Below the pieces are notes generated by a model that did not search any database, was not told where the DNA came from, and saw only the letters and a program-made list of their open reading frames with translations. The translations under genes were made by a program, and so were the position numbers. Shown in pieces: positions 8,208 through 17,215 of a DNA stretch of 43,549 bases (position 1 is the stretch's first letter; every line of letters begins with the position of its first letter). Source of the stretch: Prolixibacteraceae bacterium (lineage in GTDB: Bacteria; Bacteroidota; Bacteroidia; Bacteroidales; Prolixibacteraceae); NCBI GenBank assembly GCA_023228025.1, contig JALOCD010000025.1, positions 1-43,549 on the forward strand, given 5' to 3'.

Positions 8208-9923
8208 TTAAAGGTAAAAATCCGCTTTGTAAACAGCTATATTGTTCCTTTCATCTGACACAGTAAGTTGCAGTTTGTGCGATTTACCAAGAACGATCCT
8301 TTTCTTGTCAATATAATAAACCAACAAGGCAGTTTTCGCATCATATTCAAAAAGTACCCAATTTCCATCAATTTCACCCTTGTAGGAGTATATTCCGGAT
8401 AAGTTATCCGCAATTTTAAATTCAATTTTTTGTTTGTTGAGCAAGGTCTTGCCATCCCTGATGCTAAGCGGCTGGATTTTGGGTGGAACAGTGTCCAAAA
8501 CAACTGCAAAATTGCCAAAAAACCGTGTGGAGGCTGTTACCCATCCATTAACAAATTCGCCACCAACGGCAGACAGACCTCCTTTGGGTTCGACCAATAC
8601 TATCAGGGCTTTATTTTGTTGGCTGGAAGGTATCCCCATAGTTTTTATCGATAATGAATAGTGTTTGTGGACAGGTACATAAGGGTAATGAATACCTTGA
8701 ATTTTGGAGAAATACCCCCCTGAATTTGGTTCAGAATGATAAATGAACGGTAAGTTATCGTAGAGCGCACCCTCAGGAATATCGACTTTTACCTCTTCAT
8801 TGACAAATTGATTGGACCGATCATAGGGGAAAAATTTAGTTCCAGTATGTTTTGTTTCGGGGACTTGAAATTTTTTAGATAACAATTTGAATGAAAGGGT
8901 ATTTGAATTGCCAAGTGCATCGGTTACGATAATTTTTACCGAATGATTCTTGCCATCTGCCATCTTCAGAATCCCCCGGTTTGAATCAGTCTGATAGATA
9001 TCCATTTTATTGCCGGGTTGAAGAAACAACCTGTGAATCCACCTTTTGCTTTTAATAAGTTCCTCGTAATCCATGTGGCTGTTAACATATCTTCCCAGGT
9101 CGAAAGCGAGGTGATCCATTTTGAAAGAGAAAGCAGGTTCCTGATCCAGAAACATTTCCGCTGAGTAGATTCCACATTTTAGGCCTGTTCCGTTAAAATC
9201 ATCATAGGATTGAATTCCCAATCCTATTTCTCCGTATACTTCGATGGGCTGTTTAATTTTCAGGCTACTGATTTGCCCTTTTGAAAGAATTTCGATTCGT
9301 AGTTTGTTGGCGCTTTTGTTGACAGAACTTTTTGTGGTAAGTGGATACACGTAAAGTGAATTTATTCTGGGTGCACTCTTATCAGGAATGGCCCTCAGAT
9401 AAAAGAGCGGGTTTTGCGGCCTTTCTGATTGGGTATCCCTGATTTCAAAATGAAGATGCGGGCCACCGGAACTGCCACTATTGCCGGAAAAGGCAATGAT
9501 TTCACCTTTTTTATAGATTAATAATCCAGCAGGGATCTTGAGATCAACAGCAAATTGTTGCAAGCGGTATTGTTCCCCAACAACATAAGACTCAATTTTG
9601 GGATCAAATCGGGAAAGATGTCCATATACCGTTGTATGACCATCTGGATGCAATAAATAGAGGGCATGGCCATAACCGGTTGGTGAAACGGATATCCGTG
9701 AAATAGAACCTTCTTTTGTAGCGTAAACGGGCAATCCAATCTGACCGGCAGTACGAAAATCCAATCCTGTGTGAAAATGGTTCTTCCTCAATTCACCAAA
9801 ACCACCTGAGAATGAAACTGGAATTTTTAGCGGCAACAGGTACCCTGACTCTCTTTTTATCTGTCCGGTTGCTCCATTTATCATTAAAAATAAGAGCGAA
9901 ATTGCAATTGAAATTCGATACAT
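8208..9923 (-). CDS. M23-family (LytM) metallopeptidase
   Basis: The 571-residue protein has a signal peptide (residues 1-20, ending INGATGQ) and an N-terminal LytM/M23 domain. Zinc ligands are visible in HFHTGLDFR (His51, Asp55) and in SSGGPHLHFEIRD near residue 160. The remaining about 400 residues contain Ig-like beta-rich segments. Active M23 enzymes cut peptide cross-links in peptidoglycan; the conserved H-x-x-x-D and H-x-H ligands suggest activity rather than a degenerate regulator. The long C-terminal region is typical of Bacteroidota members, and its role is unknown. The gene starts at ATG 9923, divergent from the zapB/zapA/rny operon. Confidence 0.9.
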   Translation of the reverse strand: MYRISIAISLLFLMINGATGQIKRESGYLLPLKIPVSFSGGFGELRKNHFHTGLDFRTAGQIGLPVYATKEGSISRISVSPTGYGHALYLLHPDGHTTVYGHLSRFDPKIESYVVGEQYRLQQFAVDLKIPAGLLIYKKGEIIAFSGNSGSSGGPHLHFEIRDTQSERPQNPLFYLRAIPDKSAPRINSLYVYPLTTKSSVNKSANKLRIEILSKGQISSLKIKQPIEVYGEIGLGIQSYDDFNGTGLKCGIYSAEMFLDQEPAFSFKMDHLAFDLGRYVNSHMDYEELIKSKRWIHRLFLQPGNKMDIYQTDSNRGILKMADGKNHSVKIIVTDALGNSNTLSFKLLSKKFQVPETKHTGTKFFPYDRSNQFVNEEVKVDIPEGALYDNLPFIYHSEPNSGGYFSKIQGIHYPYVPVHKHYSLSIKTMGIPSSQQNKALIVLVEPKGGLSAVGGEFVNGWVTASTRFFGNFAVVLDTVPPKIQPLSIRDGKTLLNKQKIEFKIADNLSGIYSYKGEIDGNWVLFEYDAKTALLVYYIDKKRIVLGKSHKLQLTVSDERNNIAVYKADFYL

Positions 9924-9995
9924 GTTTTATACTGAGATCTATTTGGCTAAAGTAGCAAACTTTGCCCCAAGCGGCGATATTGGAGGGGTTAATAT

Positions 9996-10025
9996 TTTGG
10001 TATATTGAATTTAATGTTAACTTTG
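9996..10025 (+). promoter_or_regulatory. Promoter of the zapB-like/zapA/rny operon
   Basis: TTTG at 9996-9999 and TAACTTTG at 10018-10025 are separated by 18 bases, a near-perfect Bacteroidota -33/-7 pair (TTTG-N19-TAnnTTTG). Transcription would start near 10032, giving a very short leader before the ATG at 10044. This is why ATG 10044 is preferred over the TTG at 10038. Confidence 0.6.
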
Positions 10026-10043
10026 TGACAGTAATCCTTGAAC

Positions 10044-10337
10044 ATGACGGAGCGCGAAACTCTTTTATTACGAGAATTTAAAGAAAAACTCGACCAGATG
10101 ATTGGCCTGCATCAAAAGATGAAAGCCGGGTATCAATTACTCAAAGAAGAGAATAAGCGACTGGATGAACAGATTAATTTATTGACCATTTCCAATCAGG
10201 ATGTGACCAAGAAATTAGAGGATTTAAAGTTTGCTAAATCTTTGGCCGGAACGAATGAAGATTCGCATGAAGCCAAAATTAAGATAAATAGGTTGGTGCG
10301 GGAAATTGATAAATGTATTTCACTTTTAAATAAGTAA
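10044..10337 (+). CDS. ZapB-like coiled-coil cell-division protein
   Basis: The 97-residue product is almost entirely charged heptad helix (for example LKEENKRLDEQINLLTISNQ), with no signal peptide. It is the first gene before zapA and rny, and the size, coiled coil and position resemble the small coiled-coil protein commonly placed upstream of zapA in Bacteroidota. A role in organising FtsZ together with ZapA is inferred from context. Start ATG 10044 follows from the promoter position; TTG 10038 would add two residues. It ends 10 bases before zapA. Confidence 0.7.
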   Translation: MTERETLLLREFKEKLDQMIGLHQKMKAGYQLLKEENKRLDEQINLLTISNQDVTKKLEDLKFAKSLAGTNEDSHEAKIKINRLVREIDKCISLLNK

Positions 10338-10347
10338 TCCGTCGGTT

Positions 10348-10647
10348 ATGGATGATAAACTTTCGATCAATATCAATATAGCTGATAGATTGTATCCGCT
10401 TCGGATCGAAAGAAAAGAGGAGGAAAGCATCCGGAAAGCAGCGAAGATTATCAACGATAAAGTAGTTCAATACAAACAGAGATATCCTTCAAAAGACATT
10501 CAGGATTGTCTGGCGATGGCAACATTACAGTTTGTAATCCAAAAATTTGACAGCGAAAGGCAAGTCGAGTATTCGCCGATCGTCGACGAATTGGAACGTA
10601 TGAACGACTTTTTGGCAGAATTTTTAGAGAAGGAAAAGACAATATAA
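10348..10647 (+). CDS. zapA: Cell division protein ZapA
   Basis: The 99-residue product begins MDDKLSININIADRLYPLRI and continues with RKEEESIRKAAKIINDKV. This is the ZapA pattern: a short N-terminal beta-strand domain, then a helical dimerisation domain. ZapA cross-links FtsZ filaments at the division septum in the cytoplasm. The length is normal for the family. It lies between the coiled-coil gene and rny, a common Bacteroidota order. The 99-base gap to rny holds no clear structured RNA. Confidence 0.9.
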   Translation: MDDKLSININIADRLYPLRIERKEEESIRKAAKIINDKVVQYKQRYPSKDIQDCLAMATLQFVIQKFDSERQVEYSPIVDELERMNDFLAEFLEKEKTI

Positions 10648-10746
10648 TTTAGTCAAATATTTTACCGCATCTTGTTCTTTTTCAATGGCTTAAAGCTTTT
10701 GAAAGAGATTAGGAATGTGGTTTTTTTAATTTAATAAACTTTCAAT

Positions 10747-12303
10747 ATGGGTACAATAATTATAGTAGGCCTGGTGGCTGTTCTGGCAGGAGGGGCCGGA
10801 TCCTATTTTTTGTGGGATATCGTGCTTCAAAGTAAAAGCCGGAATTTGCTGAAAGAGGCCGAAGTTCAATCTGAGATTATCAAGGAAAAGAAGGCCATAC
10901 AGGCCAAGGAAAAATTCATCCAGCTCAAGGCTGATCATGATTTGTACATCAATGACCGTAACCAACGGATTATAAGTGCGGAAAATAAGCTTAAACAAAG
11001 GGAAGCTATTCATTTGCAACGCAAAGAAGAGCTTCAGCGCAAGATCAAGGAGTCAGAAACTGCCAAACAGGAATCTGATGCATTACGCGAAAATCTTACG
11101 ATTCAGTTGGAAATGATTGAACAAAAAAACGAAGAACTAGAGCGTCTTCACAAAAAGCAAATCGACCAATTGGAAGCAATGTCTGGAATTTCGGCCGACG
11201 AAGCAAAGACCCAACTGATCGATTCCTTAAAAAATGAGGCCAAAACCGAGGCGATGTCCTATATCCAGGAGATCATGGATGAGGCCAAAATGAACGCAAA
11301 CAAGGAGGCCAAGAAGATCATCGTTAAATCCATTCAGCGTGTTGCCTCTGAAACGGCCATCGAAAATGCCGTTACGGTATTTCACATCGAAAGCGACGAA
11401 ATAAAGGGACGGATCATTGGCAGGGAAGGTCGAAATATCCGTGCCCTTGAAGCGGCGACTGGAGTTGAAATTATTGTGGACGATACGCCTGAGGCCATTG
11501 TTCTTTCTGGCTTTGATCCGGTACGGCGCGAAATTGCCCGACTTGCCCTTCACCAACTGGTGACGGATGGTAGAATACATCCTGCCAGAATTGAAGAGGT
11601 TGTCAACAAAGTGAAGAAGCAGGTCGAAGAGGAGATTATTGAAACAGGAAAGCGTACCACCATCGATTTGGGTATTCATGGAATGCATCCCGAATTGATC
11701 CGTTTGATTGGTAAAATGAAATACCGTTCCTCCTACGGTCAGAACTTGTTGCAACACTCCAGGGAGACCGCCAATCTTTGTGCCATCATGGCTGCGGAAC
11801 TAGGATTAAATCCCAAAAAAGCCAAAAGGGCCGGACTTTTGCACGACATTGGAAAAGTTCCGGATGATGAACCTGAATTGCCTCACGCAATTTTGGGTAT
11901 GAAGCTTGCCGAGAAGTACAAGGAAAAACCCGATATCTGCAACGCAATTGGTTCTCACCACGAGGAGGTGGAAATGGAAACCCTGCTGGCTCCGCTGGTT
12001 CAGGCCTGTGATGCCATCTCAGGAGCACGCCCCGGGGCCCGGAGAGAGGCGGTGGAATCGTATATCAAAAGGTTGAACGACCTTGAAAATATGGCCTTAT
12101 CCTATCCAGGCGTAACCAAGACCTATGCAATTCAGGCAGGTCGCGAATTGAGGGTGATCGTAGGAAGCGATAAGATGACAGATGCCGAAGCCGAGAGCTT
12201 GTCGTACGACATAGCCAAAAAGATTCAGGATGAGATGACTTACCCTGGGCAAGTTAAGATAACAGTGATCCGTGAGACAAGGGCAGTGAATTATGCGAAA
12301 TAG
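10747..12303 (+). CDS. rny: Ribonuclease Y
   Basis: The 518-residue protein has all RNase Y parts in order: an N-terminal membrane anchor (IIIVGLVAVLAGGAGSYFLW), a long charged coiled coil (about residues 30-190), a KH RNA-binding domain containing IIGREGRNIRALE near residue 225, and an HD phosphohydrolase domain with GLLHDIGKVPDDEPELPHA near residue 365 and SHHEEVEME further on. It is an endoribonuclease starting mRNA decay at the inner face of the membrane. Length and motifs are normal. It is the last gene of the operon, followed 30 bases later by a terminator. Confidence 0.97.
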   Translation: MGTIIIVGLVAVLAGGAGSYFLWDIVLQSKSRNLLKEAEVQSEIIKEKKAIQAKEKFIQLKADHDLYINDRNQRIISAENKLKQREAIHLQRKEELQRKIKESETAKQESDALRENLTIQLEMIEQKNEELERLHKKQIDQLEAMSGISADEAKTQLIDSLKNEAKTEAMSYIQEIMDEAKMNANKEAKKIIVKSIQRVASETAIENAVTVFHIESDEIKGRIIGREGRNIRALEAATGVEIIVDDTPEAIVLSGFDPVRREIARLALHQLVTDGRIHPARIEEVVNKVKKQVEEEIIETGKRTTIDLGIHGMHPELIRLIGKMKYRSSYGQNLLQHSRETANLCAIMAAELGLNPKKAKRAGLLHDIGKVPDDEPELPHAILGMKLAEKYKEKPDICNAIGSHHEEVEMETLLAPLVQACDAISGARPGARREAVESYIKRLNDLENMALSYPGVTKTYAIQAGRELRVIVGSDKMTDAEAESLSYDIAKKIQDEMTYPGQVKITVIRETRAVNYAK

Positions 12304-12333
12304 TTGAACAGCATTACCCAATATTCATAATTT

Positions 12334-12361
12334 GAAAGGCCATCCGAAAGTGTGGCCTTTC
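12334..12361. terminator. Hairpin terminator between rny and convergent gene
   Basis: GAAAGGCCA (12334-12342) pairs perfectly with TGGCCTTTC (12353-12361) around a 10-base loop. The T-run after the stem is short (tgttt). It lies between the rny stop and the end of the convergent SirB1-like gene and can serve both. Confidence 0.7.
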
Positions 12362-12364
12362 TGT

Positions 12365-13240
12365 TTAATAACCCTCGAGCAAAGCCAGTAAGTCTTCCGT
12401 CAATAAAAGTTTTTCCTGTTCACCTTCATTGGTATAGATCAGGTACATAAGGTTTAAGATCTTTTTGATCAAACTCAGATCTGTTTCAACCCTTGTGACA
12501 ACCTTGCCATACTTTTGAGATTTATCATACAGAAATTGAACCTCTTTGGGGCTAATTACAGATCCTCTGTGAGCGACATTGATGTAAAAGAGATACTTAT
12601 CAGACGAATTGCCGAATGCCAGGGAGGCAGCCAGGTTGTCTTCATAAACCAACAACAATTTATTGGCCAACATGATAGGCAATAAATCGAGATGGAGATT
12701 GCGTGCTATGATCAGGTAGAGAATTGTCAGGGAATAGACATTGCCAATTTTGGAAAAGAGAAGTTTGTCCAGGATAATGCTTTCCACATTGGGATTATCG
12801 CTGTTAGAAATATCAAATCCGTTGATTTTAAAAAGAATATGGTTGATAACAGCCACTTTTTCCAGCGAAGTCATTGATTCGGTAACCTCCAGCCATACTT
12901 CACGATAAATTTTTTGAATGCTGTTCTCAATTTTTTCTTTCGTAATGGTTGGATGGTGAATGGAGGAGACCAAAAGCCATCCATCGATCAGAGATCTGTT
13001 ATCTGAGCTGATCCACTCCTTCATTCGGTCCAGGAGAATCTCTTTTTTAAGATGTGAAATAATCTCCTCCAGTTTTTTCACATGTTCAATGGAATTGGCT
13101 GTTGAAAGTGATTCTTCCAGTTTTGGGAGCACAACGGATCCCAGTGAGATCAATTTTTCCTTTACTGAACCGAAGACCTGCTCATCCTGATCGTCCAGAA
13201 GAGCGATCAACGCATCTAAGGTGGATACTGAAACTGTCAT
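12365..13240 (-). CDS. SirB1/transglutaminase-like (Transglut_core2) domain protein
   Basis: The 291-residue product is predicted cytoplasmic. The middle segment (SKIGNVYSLTILYLIIARNLHLDLLPIMLANKLL, about residues 165-200) matches the SirB1-type pattern NPxSLSLLYLxLARRLGL. The usual PGHFL motif is changed to LANKLLLVYED, so hydrolase or transferase activity is doubtful. The N-terminal third is helical, HEAT-like in appearance (LDALIALLDDQDEQVFGSV). ATG 13240 is chosen; it sits one base after the phosphorylase stop, so the two are translationally coupled. A TTG at 13255 would add five residues and overlap that gene. Exact function unknown. Confidence 0.7.
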   Translation of the reverse strand: MTVSVSTLDALIALLDDQDEQVFGSVKEKLISLGSVVLPKLEESLSTANSIEHVKKLEEIISHLKKEILLDRMKEWISSDNRSLIDGWLLVSSIHHPTITKEKIENSIQKIYREVWLEVTESMTSLEKVAVINHILFKINGFDISNSDNPNVESIILDKLLFSKIGNVYSLTILYLIIARNLHLDLLPIMLANKLLLVYEDNLAASLAFGNSSDKYLFYINVAHRGSVISPKEVQFLYDKSQKYGKVVTRVETDLSLIKKILNLMYLIYTNEGEQEKLLLTEDLLALLEGY

Positions 13241-13241
13241 C

Positions 13242-14111
13242 TTATATTCGGTCAAGTACTTTTTGAACCAATTTTACCATCACAGGCTTGTAATCTTCAT
13301 TCGCACGTTTCGAAACCCGGTTGGCAATAATTATACATACTGTCAATGCTTTGTGTCCCAGTAATTTACTGAGTCCATAAATGGCTGAACACTCCATTTC
13401 ATAATTGGTGATGCGCTGGTTCCCGAACCTGAAAACTTCGATTTTATCGTTGATGAGCGGATCCACAATTTTTAGTCTCAACTCGCGTCCTTGTGGTCCG
13501 TAAAATCCTGGTGCTGATATTGTTATCCCCACAGTAAATTCGCTGTCCACAATTTTATCAAATAGATCCTGATCGGCTTCAACGACGTAAGGCGAAGGAA
13601 GAAGCTTATTCCATTGAACAAAAGTTTTAAAGGATTCTTCAAAAGCGATATCCGAAATTTCCTCGCGTCGCTCATAAAAATTCAATAGCCCATCAAATCC
13701 AATTGCTTTTCTGGAAGCAAGAAAAGCATTTACCGGGATATCCCCCTGTAATCCGCCGGATGTGCCAATCCGAATAATACTCAAAGACTTACGTTCATTT
13801 TTTATCTGCCTGGTGTGCAAATCTATGTTTACCAATGCATCCAATTCATTGATGACAATGTCAATATTATCAGTTCCAATGCCAGTAGAAAGTACGGTGA
13901 TCCTTTTGGAACCATACATTCCGGTCGCAGAAACAAATTCACGGTTCTCAGTTTCAGATTCAATTTGATCAAAAAATCCTGCAATCATCTTGACCCTGCC
14001 GGGATCCCCAACCAAAATAACATGATCGGCCAATTGTTCCGGTTTCATGTGAAGATGGAAAATAGTTCCGTCAGGATTGATAATCAGCTCTGAAGGTTCA
14101 ATAACGCTCAT
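13242..14111 (-). CDS. Nucleoside phosphorylase (uridine phosphorylase-like, PNP/UDP family)
   Basis: From the ATG at 14111 the product is 289 residues. It has the family phosphate-site motifs VILVGDPGRVKMIAGFFD and IIRIGTSGGLQGDIPVNAFL, and the C-terminal purine/pyrimidine-site region FRFGNQRITNYEMECSAIYG. The GDPGR and GTSGG motifs and the EMECSAIYG segment place it in the PNP_UDP_1 superfamily, closest in feel to uridine phosphorylases. It would split nucleosides with phosphate into base and pentose-1-phosphate for salvage. A TTG eight codons upstream is a weaker start. The SirB1-like gene follows immediately. Confidence 0.85.
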   Translation of the reverse strand: MSVIEPSELIINPDGTIFHLHMKPEQLADHVILVGDPGRVKMIAGFFDQIESETENREFVSATGMYGSKRITVLSTGIGTDNIDIVINELDALVNIDLHTRQIKNERKSLSIIRIGTSGGLQGDIPVNAFLASRKAIGFDGLLNFYERREEISDIAFEESFKTFVQWNKLLPSPYVVEADQDLFDKIVDSEFTVGITISAPGFYGPQGRELRLKIVDPLINDKIEVFRFGNQRITNYEMECSAIYGLSKLLGHKALTVCIIIANRVSKRANEDYKPVMVKLVQKVLDRI

Positions 14112-14197
14112 GTCAATTCTTTTGATGTAGTTCAAAGGTAAAAAAAAGTAGGATGATCCTGAATATTTTTAATTTTGCAGCGAGTAAATCACAAAAT

Positions 14198-14662
14198 ATG
14201 ATTCAAAGAATTCAAACACTTTATCTACTGATTGCGGCACTTCTGGTAGCATCACTTTTTTTTGTCCCTTTCGCTGAATTAACGGGAAAGGATGGTGCAC
14301 AGTATTTGTTCAATATTTCAGGAATCACTGTGAACAGCAGCAATGGAAGTGCAATTCTGGACAGTACCTGGCCGGTACTGGTATTGGTATGTTTGAGCCT
14401 GATTATTTTAGTCATATCCATTTTCCTGTTCAAAAATAGAATAACGCAAATCAGGGTTTCATATATAAACATCTCCTTCCTGTTTGGGTTAAAAGCCCTT
14501 ATGTACTACTATACATGGAGTGGCAACAACCTTCCGGCAGGTGGTTTACATTCGAAAATCTATTCAACATTACCACTGATAGCAGCAATTTTGGTTTTTA
14601 TAGCCATCAGGAATATTAGGAAAGACGAAAATCTTGTCAAATCAATCGACCGTATCCGCTAG
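14198..14662 (+). CDS. DUF4293 family membrane protein
   Basis: Starting at ATG 14198 (MIQRIQTLYLLIAALLV), the 154-residue product has four membrane segments: residues about 7-27, 62-82, 90-110 and 125-145. The opening MIQRIQTLYL is characteristic of DUF4293, a family found mainly in Bacteroidota with no assigned function. The frame is open 15 codons further upstream to 14153, but the family start is clear. Its last four bases overlap the end of the convergent GAF-domain gene, leaving no room for a terminator between them. Confidence 0.85.
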   Translation: MIQRIQTLYLLIAALLVASLFFVPFAELTGKDGAQYLFNISGITVNSSNGSAILDSTWPVLVLVCLSLIILVISIFLFKNRITQIRVSYINISFLFGLKALMYYYTWSGNNLPAGGLHSKIYSTLPLIAAILVFIAIRNIRKDENLVKSIDRIR

Positions 14663-15117
14663 AACAGCTCCGAGAGTTTTTCAGCGATGCTGGAAAGAAA
14701 TTGTTCATCCTCCGTTGTGAATGGAGCAAAGGCATGTGAATCAATGTCAATTTCTGCAATAAACCGATCATCCTTAAGAATAGGCACGACAATTTCACTT
14801 TGTACATCCATACTGCACGCCAGATAGTTATCCTGCCCGGTGACATCCTGAACAACCATAGTCTTCTTGCTTGCAGCTACCTGTCCGCATATTCCTTTTC
14901 CTACCGGGATATGGGTATGATCGGTAGCGGCTCCTGCATACGGACCTAGTACCAGTTGATTGTTTTGTGGATCTAGCAAATAAAAGCCGACCCAGTCATA
15001 ATGCGATATTTCTGTTTTTAAAAGCCGTGATGTACTTAACATCAGGCTATTAACATCTAAATTTTGATCTTTAATCGCGCAAAATTTTTTATATACTTCG
15101 GAAAATTGTTGCTCCAT
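14659..15117 (-). CDS. GAF-domain protein, free methionine-(R)-sulfoxide reductase-like
   Basis: The 152-residue single-GAF protein resembles fRMsr (YebR/MsrC): HYDWVGFYLLDPQNNQLVLGPY, then the core IPVGKGICGQVAASKKTMVV and SEIVVPI with DIDSHAFAPF. Two of the three E. coli enzyme cysteines are matched (Cys77 and Cys101, same 24-residue spacing), while the position of the first is not a cysteine. The likely reaction is thioredoxin-dependent repair of free methionine sulfoxide. It begins nine bases after the pyrI stop and is the last gene of the yigZ-pyrB-pyrI run. Confidence 0.8.
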   Translation of the reverse strand: MEQQFSEVYKKFCAIKDQNLDVNSLMLSTSRLLKTEISHYDWVGFYLLDPQNNQLVLGPYAGAATDHTHIPVGKGICGQVAASKKTMVVQDVTGQDNYLACSMDVQSEIVVPILKDDRFIAEIDIDSHAFAPFTTEDEQFLSSIAEKLSELF

Positions 15118-15126
15118 TTTACGGAT

Positions 15127-15579
15127 CTAGGTTATTCTTATTTCGTTTTCATAGGTGATTTTCTCACAGTAATAGCACTTCATTTCAATAGGTTTCTCGT
15201 TGATAATCTGAAATTTAGTACTCACTGACTCAGCATTTGTGATGCATTTTGGGTTGAAGCAACGTACAATTCCATTTACCTGTTCAGGAATTTGAACCAC
15301 TCTTTTTTCAACCACTTCATAATTCCGGATGGTATTAAGTTTTGCATGGGGAGCTACCAGGGCAATTTTGTTAACCTCTTCGTCTTCGAAGTACCTATTG
15401 GCAATTTTTATGATTGCTTTGGTTCCCATTGCCTTGCTGTCGAGGTTGTTACCAAAAGTAACCATGTTGTTGAATGCTTCCAGTTTGAGAATCTGGATTA
15501 CTTTGAACAGTGCTTTTGGGGGAATGTGGTCGATCACCGTTCCGTCCTTTATGGCACTTACATTAAGTTGCTTTTCCAT
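15127..15579 (-). CDS. pyrI: Aspartate carbamoyltransferase regulatory subunit
   Basis: The 150-residue protein has the PyrI N-terminal nucleotide-binding domain (KDGTVIDHIPPKALFKVIQIL) and the C-terminal zinc domain with four cysteines, CFNPKC and CYYC. It binds the catalytic PyrB trimers and mediates allosteric control by ATP/CTP. Length is normal. It lies 10 bases downstream of pyrB, so the two are surely co-transcribed. Confidence 0.96.
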   Translation of the reverse strand: MEKQLNVSAIKDGTVIDHIPPKALFKVIQILKLEAFNNMVTFGNNLDSKAMGTKAIIKIANRYFEDEEVNKIALVAPHAKLNTIRNYEVVEKRVVQIPEQVNGIVRCFNPKCITNAESVSTKFQIINEKPIEMKCYYCEKITYENEIRIT

Positions 15580-15589
15580 TTGGCTTGAA

Positions 15590-16501
15590 TTATCTAAGAT
15601 TTAACAGGTGAGAGATGATCGCCATTCGCGTGTAGACGCCGTTTCTGGCTTGTGTGAAATAGTACGCTTTAGGATTACTGTCAACGTTGGTATGGATCTC
15701 ATTGATCCTTGGCAGCGGGTGCAATATTTTCACGGTAGGTTTGGTATTGGCCAGCATCTCATTTTTAAGGATATAAACATTTTTAACCTTCTCATACTCA
15801 ACCGGATCTATAAACCGTTCTTTCTGAACGCGCGTCATGTAGATGATGTCTGCCTGGTTGATGATGTCATTGAACTCCAGATGCTCAAAATAGCGTATTC
15901 CCTTGTTGGAGAGATAGATCTTATATTCGTCAGGCATCGCCAATTCGGGAGGGGCAACAAAATTAAAGATCGGGTTCTTAAATTGAGACATGGCCATTAA
16001 AAGGCTATGAACGGTCCTTCCGTATTTCAGGTCACCAACCATGAAAAGATTGATGTCATCCAACCGTCCCTGCGTTTTCATGATGGAATACATGTCAAGC
16101 AATGTTTGGCTTGGGTGCTGGTTGGCGCCGTCACCGGCATTGATGACAGGAACATCAGAGACCTCAGCCGCATAGCGTGCGCTGCCCTCCAAAGGGTGCC
16201 GCATGATGATCATATCAGCGTAGTTACTCACCATTTTGATGGTGTCGTGAAGCGTTTCACCCTTGGAAACACTGGACGAATTGGAATCGGAGAATCCAAT
16301 AATTTTTCCGCCTAAACGGTTGATTGCAGTCTCAAAACTAAGTCTGGTCCGCGTAGAAGGTTCAAAAAATAACGTGGCAATCACTTTCCCTTTCAATAAA
16401 GATTGGCTCGGGTTCTCTTCAAACTGCATGGAAAGTTCCATAATCTTCAGATACTCCTCCTTGGAAAAATCTGTGATTGAGATTAAATTCTTTTTGCTCA
16501 T
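15590..16501 (-). CDS. pyrB: Aspartate carbamoyltransferase catalytic subunit
   Basis: The 303-residue enzyme condenses carbamoyl phosphate with aspartate in the first committed step of pyrimidine synthesis. The carbamoyl-phosphate motif FFEPSTRTRLSFE is near residue 50, and NAGDGANQHPSQTLLDMYSI and HPLPRINEI are in place. Size is normal. It sits 25 bases after yigZ and 10 before pyrI. No riboswitch or attenuator could be seen in front of it. Confidence 0.97.
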   Translation of the reverse strand: MSKKNLISITDFSKEEYLKIMELSMQFEENPSQSLLKGKVIATLFFEPSTRTRLSFETAINRLGGKIIGFSDSNSSSVSKGETLHDTIKMVSNYADMIIMRHPLEGSARYAAEVSDVPVINAGDGANQHPSQTLLDMYSIMKTQGRLDDINLFMVGDLKYGRTVHSLLMAMSQFKNPIFNFVAPPELAMPDEYKIYLSNKGIRYFEHLEFNDIINQADIIYMTRVQKERFIDPVEYEKVKNVYILKNEMLANTKPTVKILHPLPRINEIHTNVDSNPKAYYFTQARNGVYTRMAIISHLLNLR

Positions 16502-16526
16502 GTTTGGTTAATATTGATTGTTTATT

Positions 16527-17138
16527 TCATTCTCCAACGATTTTCAGGTCCTGATAGCCCTCAATTTTTGCAATTTTAGATTTAATCCCTTCTATTCTGG
16601 CTGATCTTACTTTGATCTGAATAGAACATTGGAGATCAAATTGTGTGGCGACTATTTCCAGTTGTTCCTCTTTGATCAATTGCATCAGGTTGTTCATTGC
16701 GGCATAATCAAACTCGATTTCCAGGATATGTTCAACCATCCTTGTAACAATCGTTGCATTTGAAATTGCATCGCTGGCAGCCTGTTTGTAGGCCTGAATA
16801 AGCCCGCTAACACCCAGCAATGTTCCGCCAAAATACCTGACCACTACCAACAATATGTTTGTCAGCTGATGTGATTGAATTTGACCAAAAATGGGCCTGC
16901 CTGCCGTTCCTGAAGGTTCTCCATCATCATTGACACGGTATCTTTCCTGGCCAATCCCTATACTCCACGCATAACAACAATGACGGGCAGAGAAATGCTC
17001 CTTTCTGATTCCCGTAAGAATCTCCTTAATTGTCTCTTCGTCATGAACAGGAAATGCATAGGAGATAAATTTACTACCCTTTTCCTTGTACAAGCCTTCG
17101 GATGGACGATCAATGGATTGATAGGTATCAGACACCAT
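16527..17138 (-). CDS. YigZ/IMPACT family protein
   Basis: The 203-residue protein has the UPF0029 N-terminal domain with KEKGSKFISYAFPV, EHFSARHCCYAW and NDDGEPSGTAGRPI, plus the conserved VVRYFGGTLLGVSGLIQAY. The C-terminal DUF1949 domain follows from about residue 135. The family relates to the eukaryotic translational regulator IMPACT; the bacterial role is not established. It appears to be the first gene of the yigZ-pyrB-pyrI-GAF operon, as dnaA upstream ends in a terminator. Confidence 0.92.
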   Translation of the reverse strand: MVSDTYQSIDRPSEGLYKEKGSKFISYAFPVHDEETIKEILTGIRKEHFSARHCCYAWSIGIGQERYRVNDDGEPSGTAGRPIFGQIQSHQLTNILLVVVRYFGGTLLGVSGLIQAYKQAASDAISNATIVTRMVEHILEIEFDYAAMNNLMQLIKEEQLEIVATQFDLQCSIQIKVRSARIEGIKSKIAKIEGYQDLKIVGE

Positions 17139-17177
17139 CTGAATTATTGTTAAAATACGGACATTAAATATTTTAAA

Positions 17178-17206
17178 ATAAAAAAAGCAAACTTGTCAGT
17201 CTGCTT
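17178..17206 (-). terminator. Terminator after dnaA
   Basis: On the minus strand an imperfect stem (AAGCA, mismatch, ACT; loop TGTC; AGT, mismatch, TGCTT, plus coordinates 17185-17206) is followed by a T-run below 17185. It separates dnaA from the yigZ operon. Confidence 0.7.
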
Positions 17207-17215
17207 ATGCGAAAA

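Noticed and set aside
10648..10746. 6S RNA between zapA and rny
   Set aside because: The gap is only 99 bases, too short for a 6S RNA, and shows no long closing stem.
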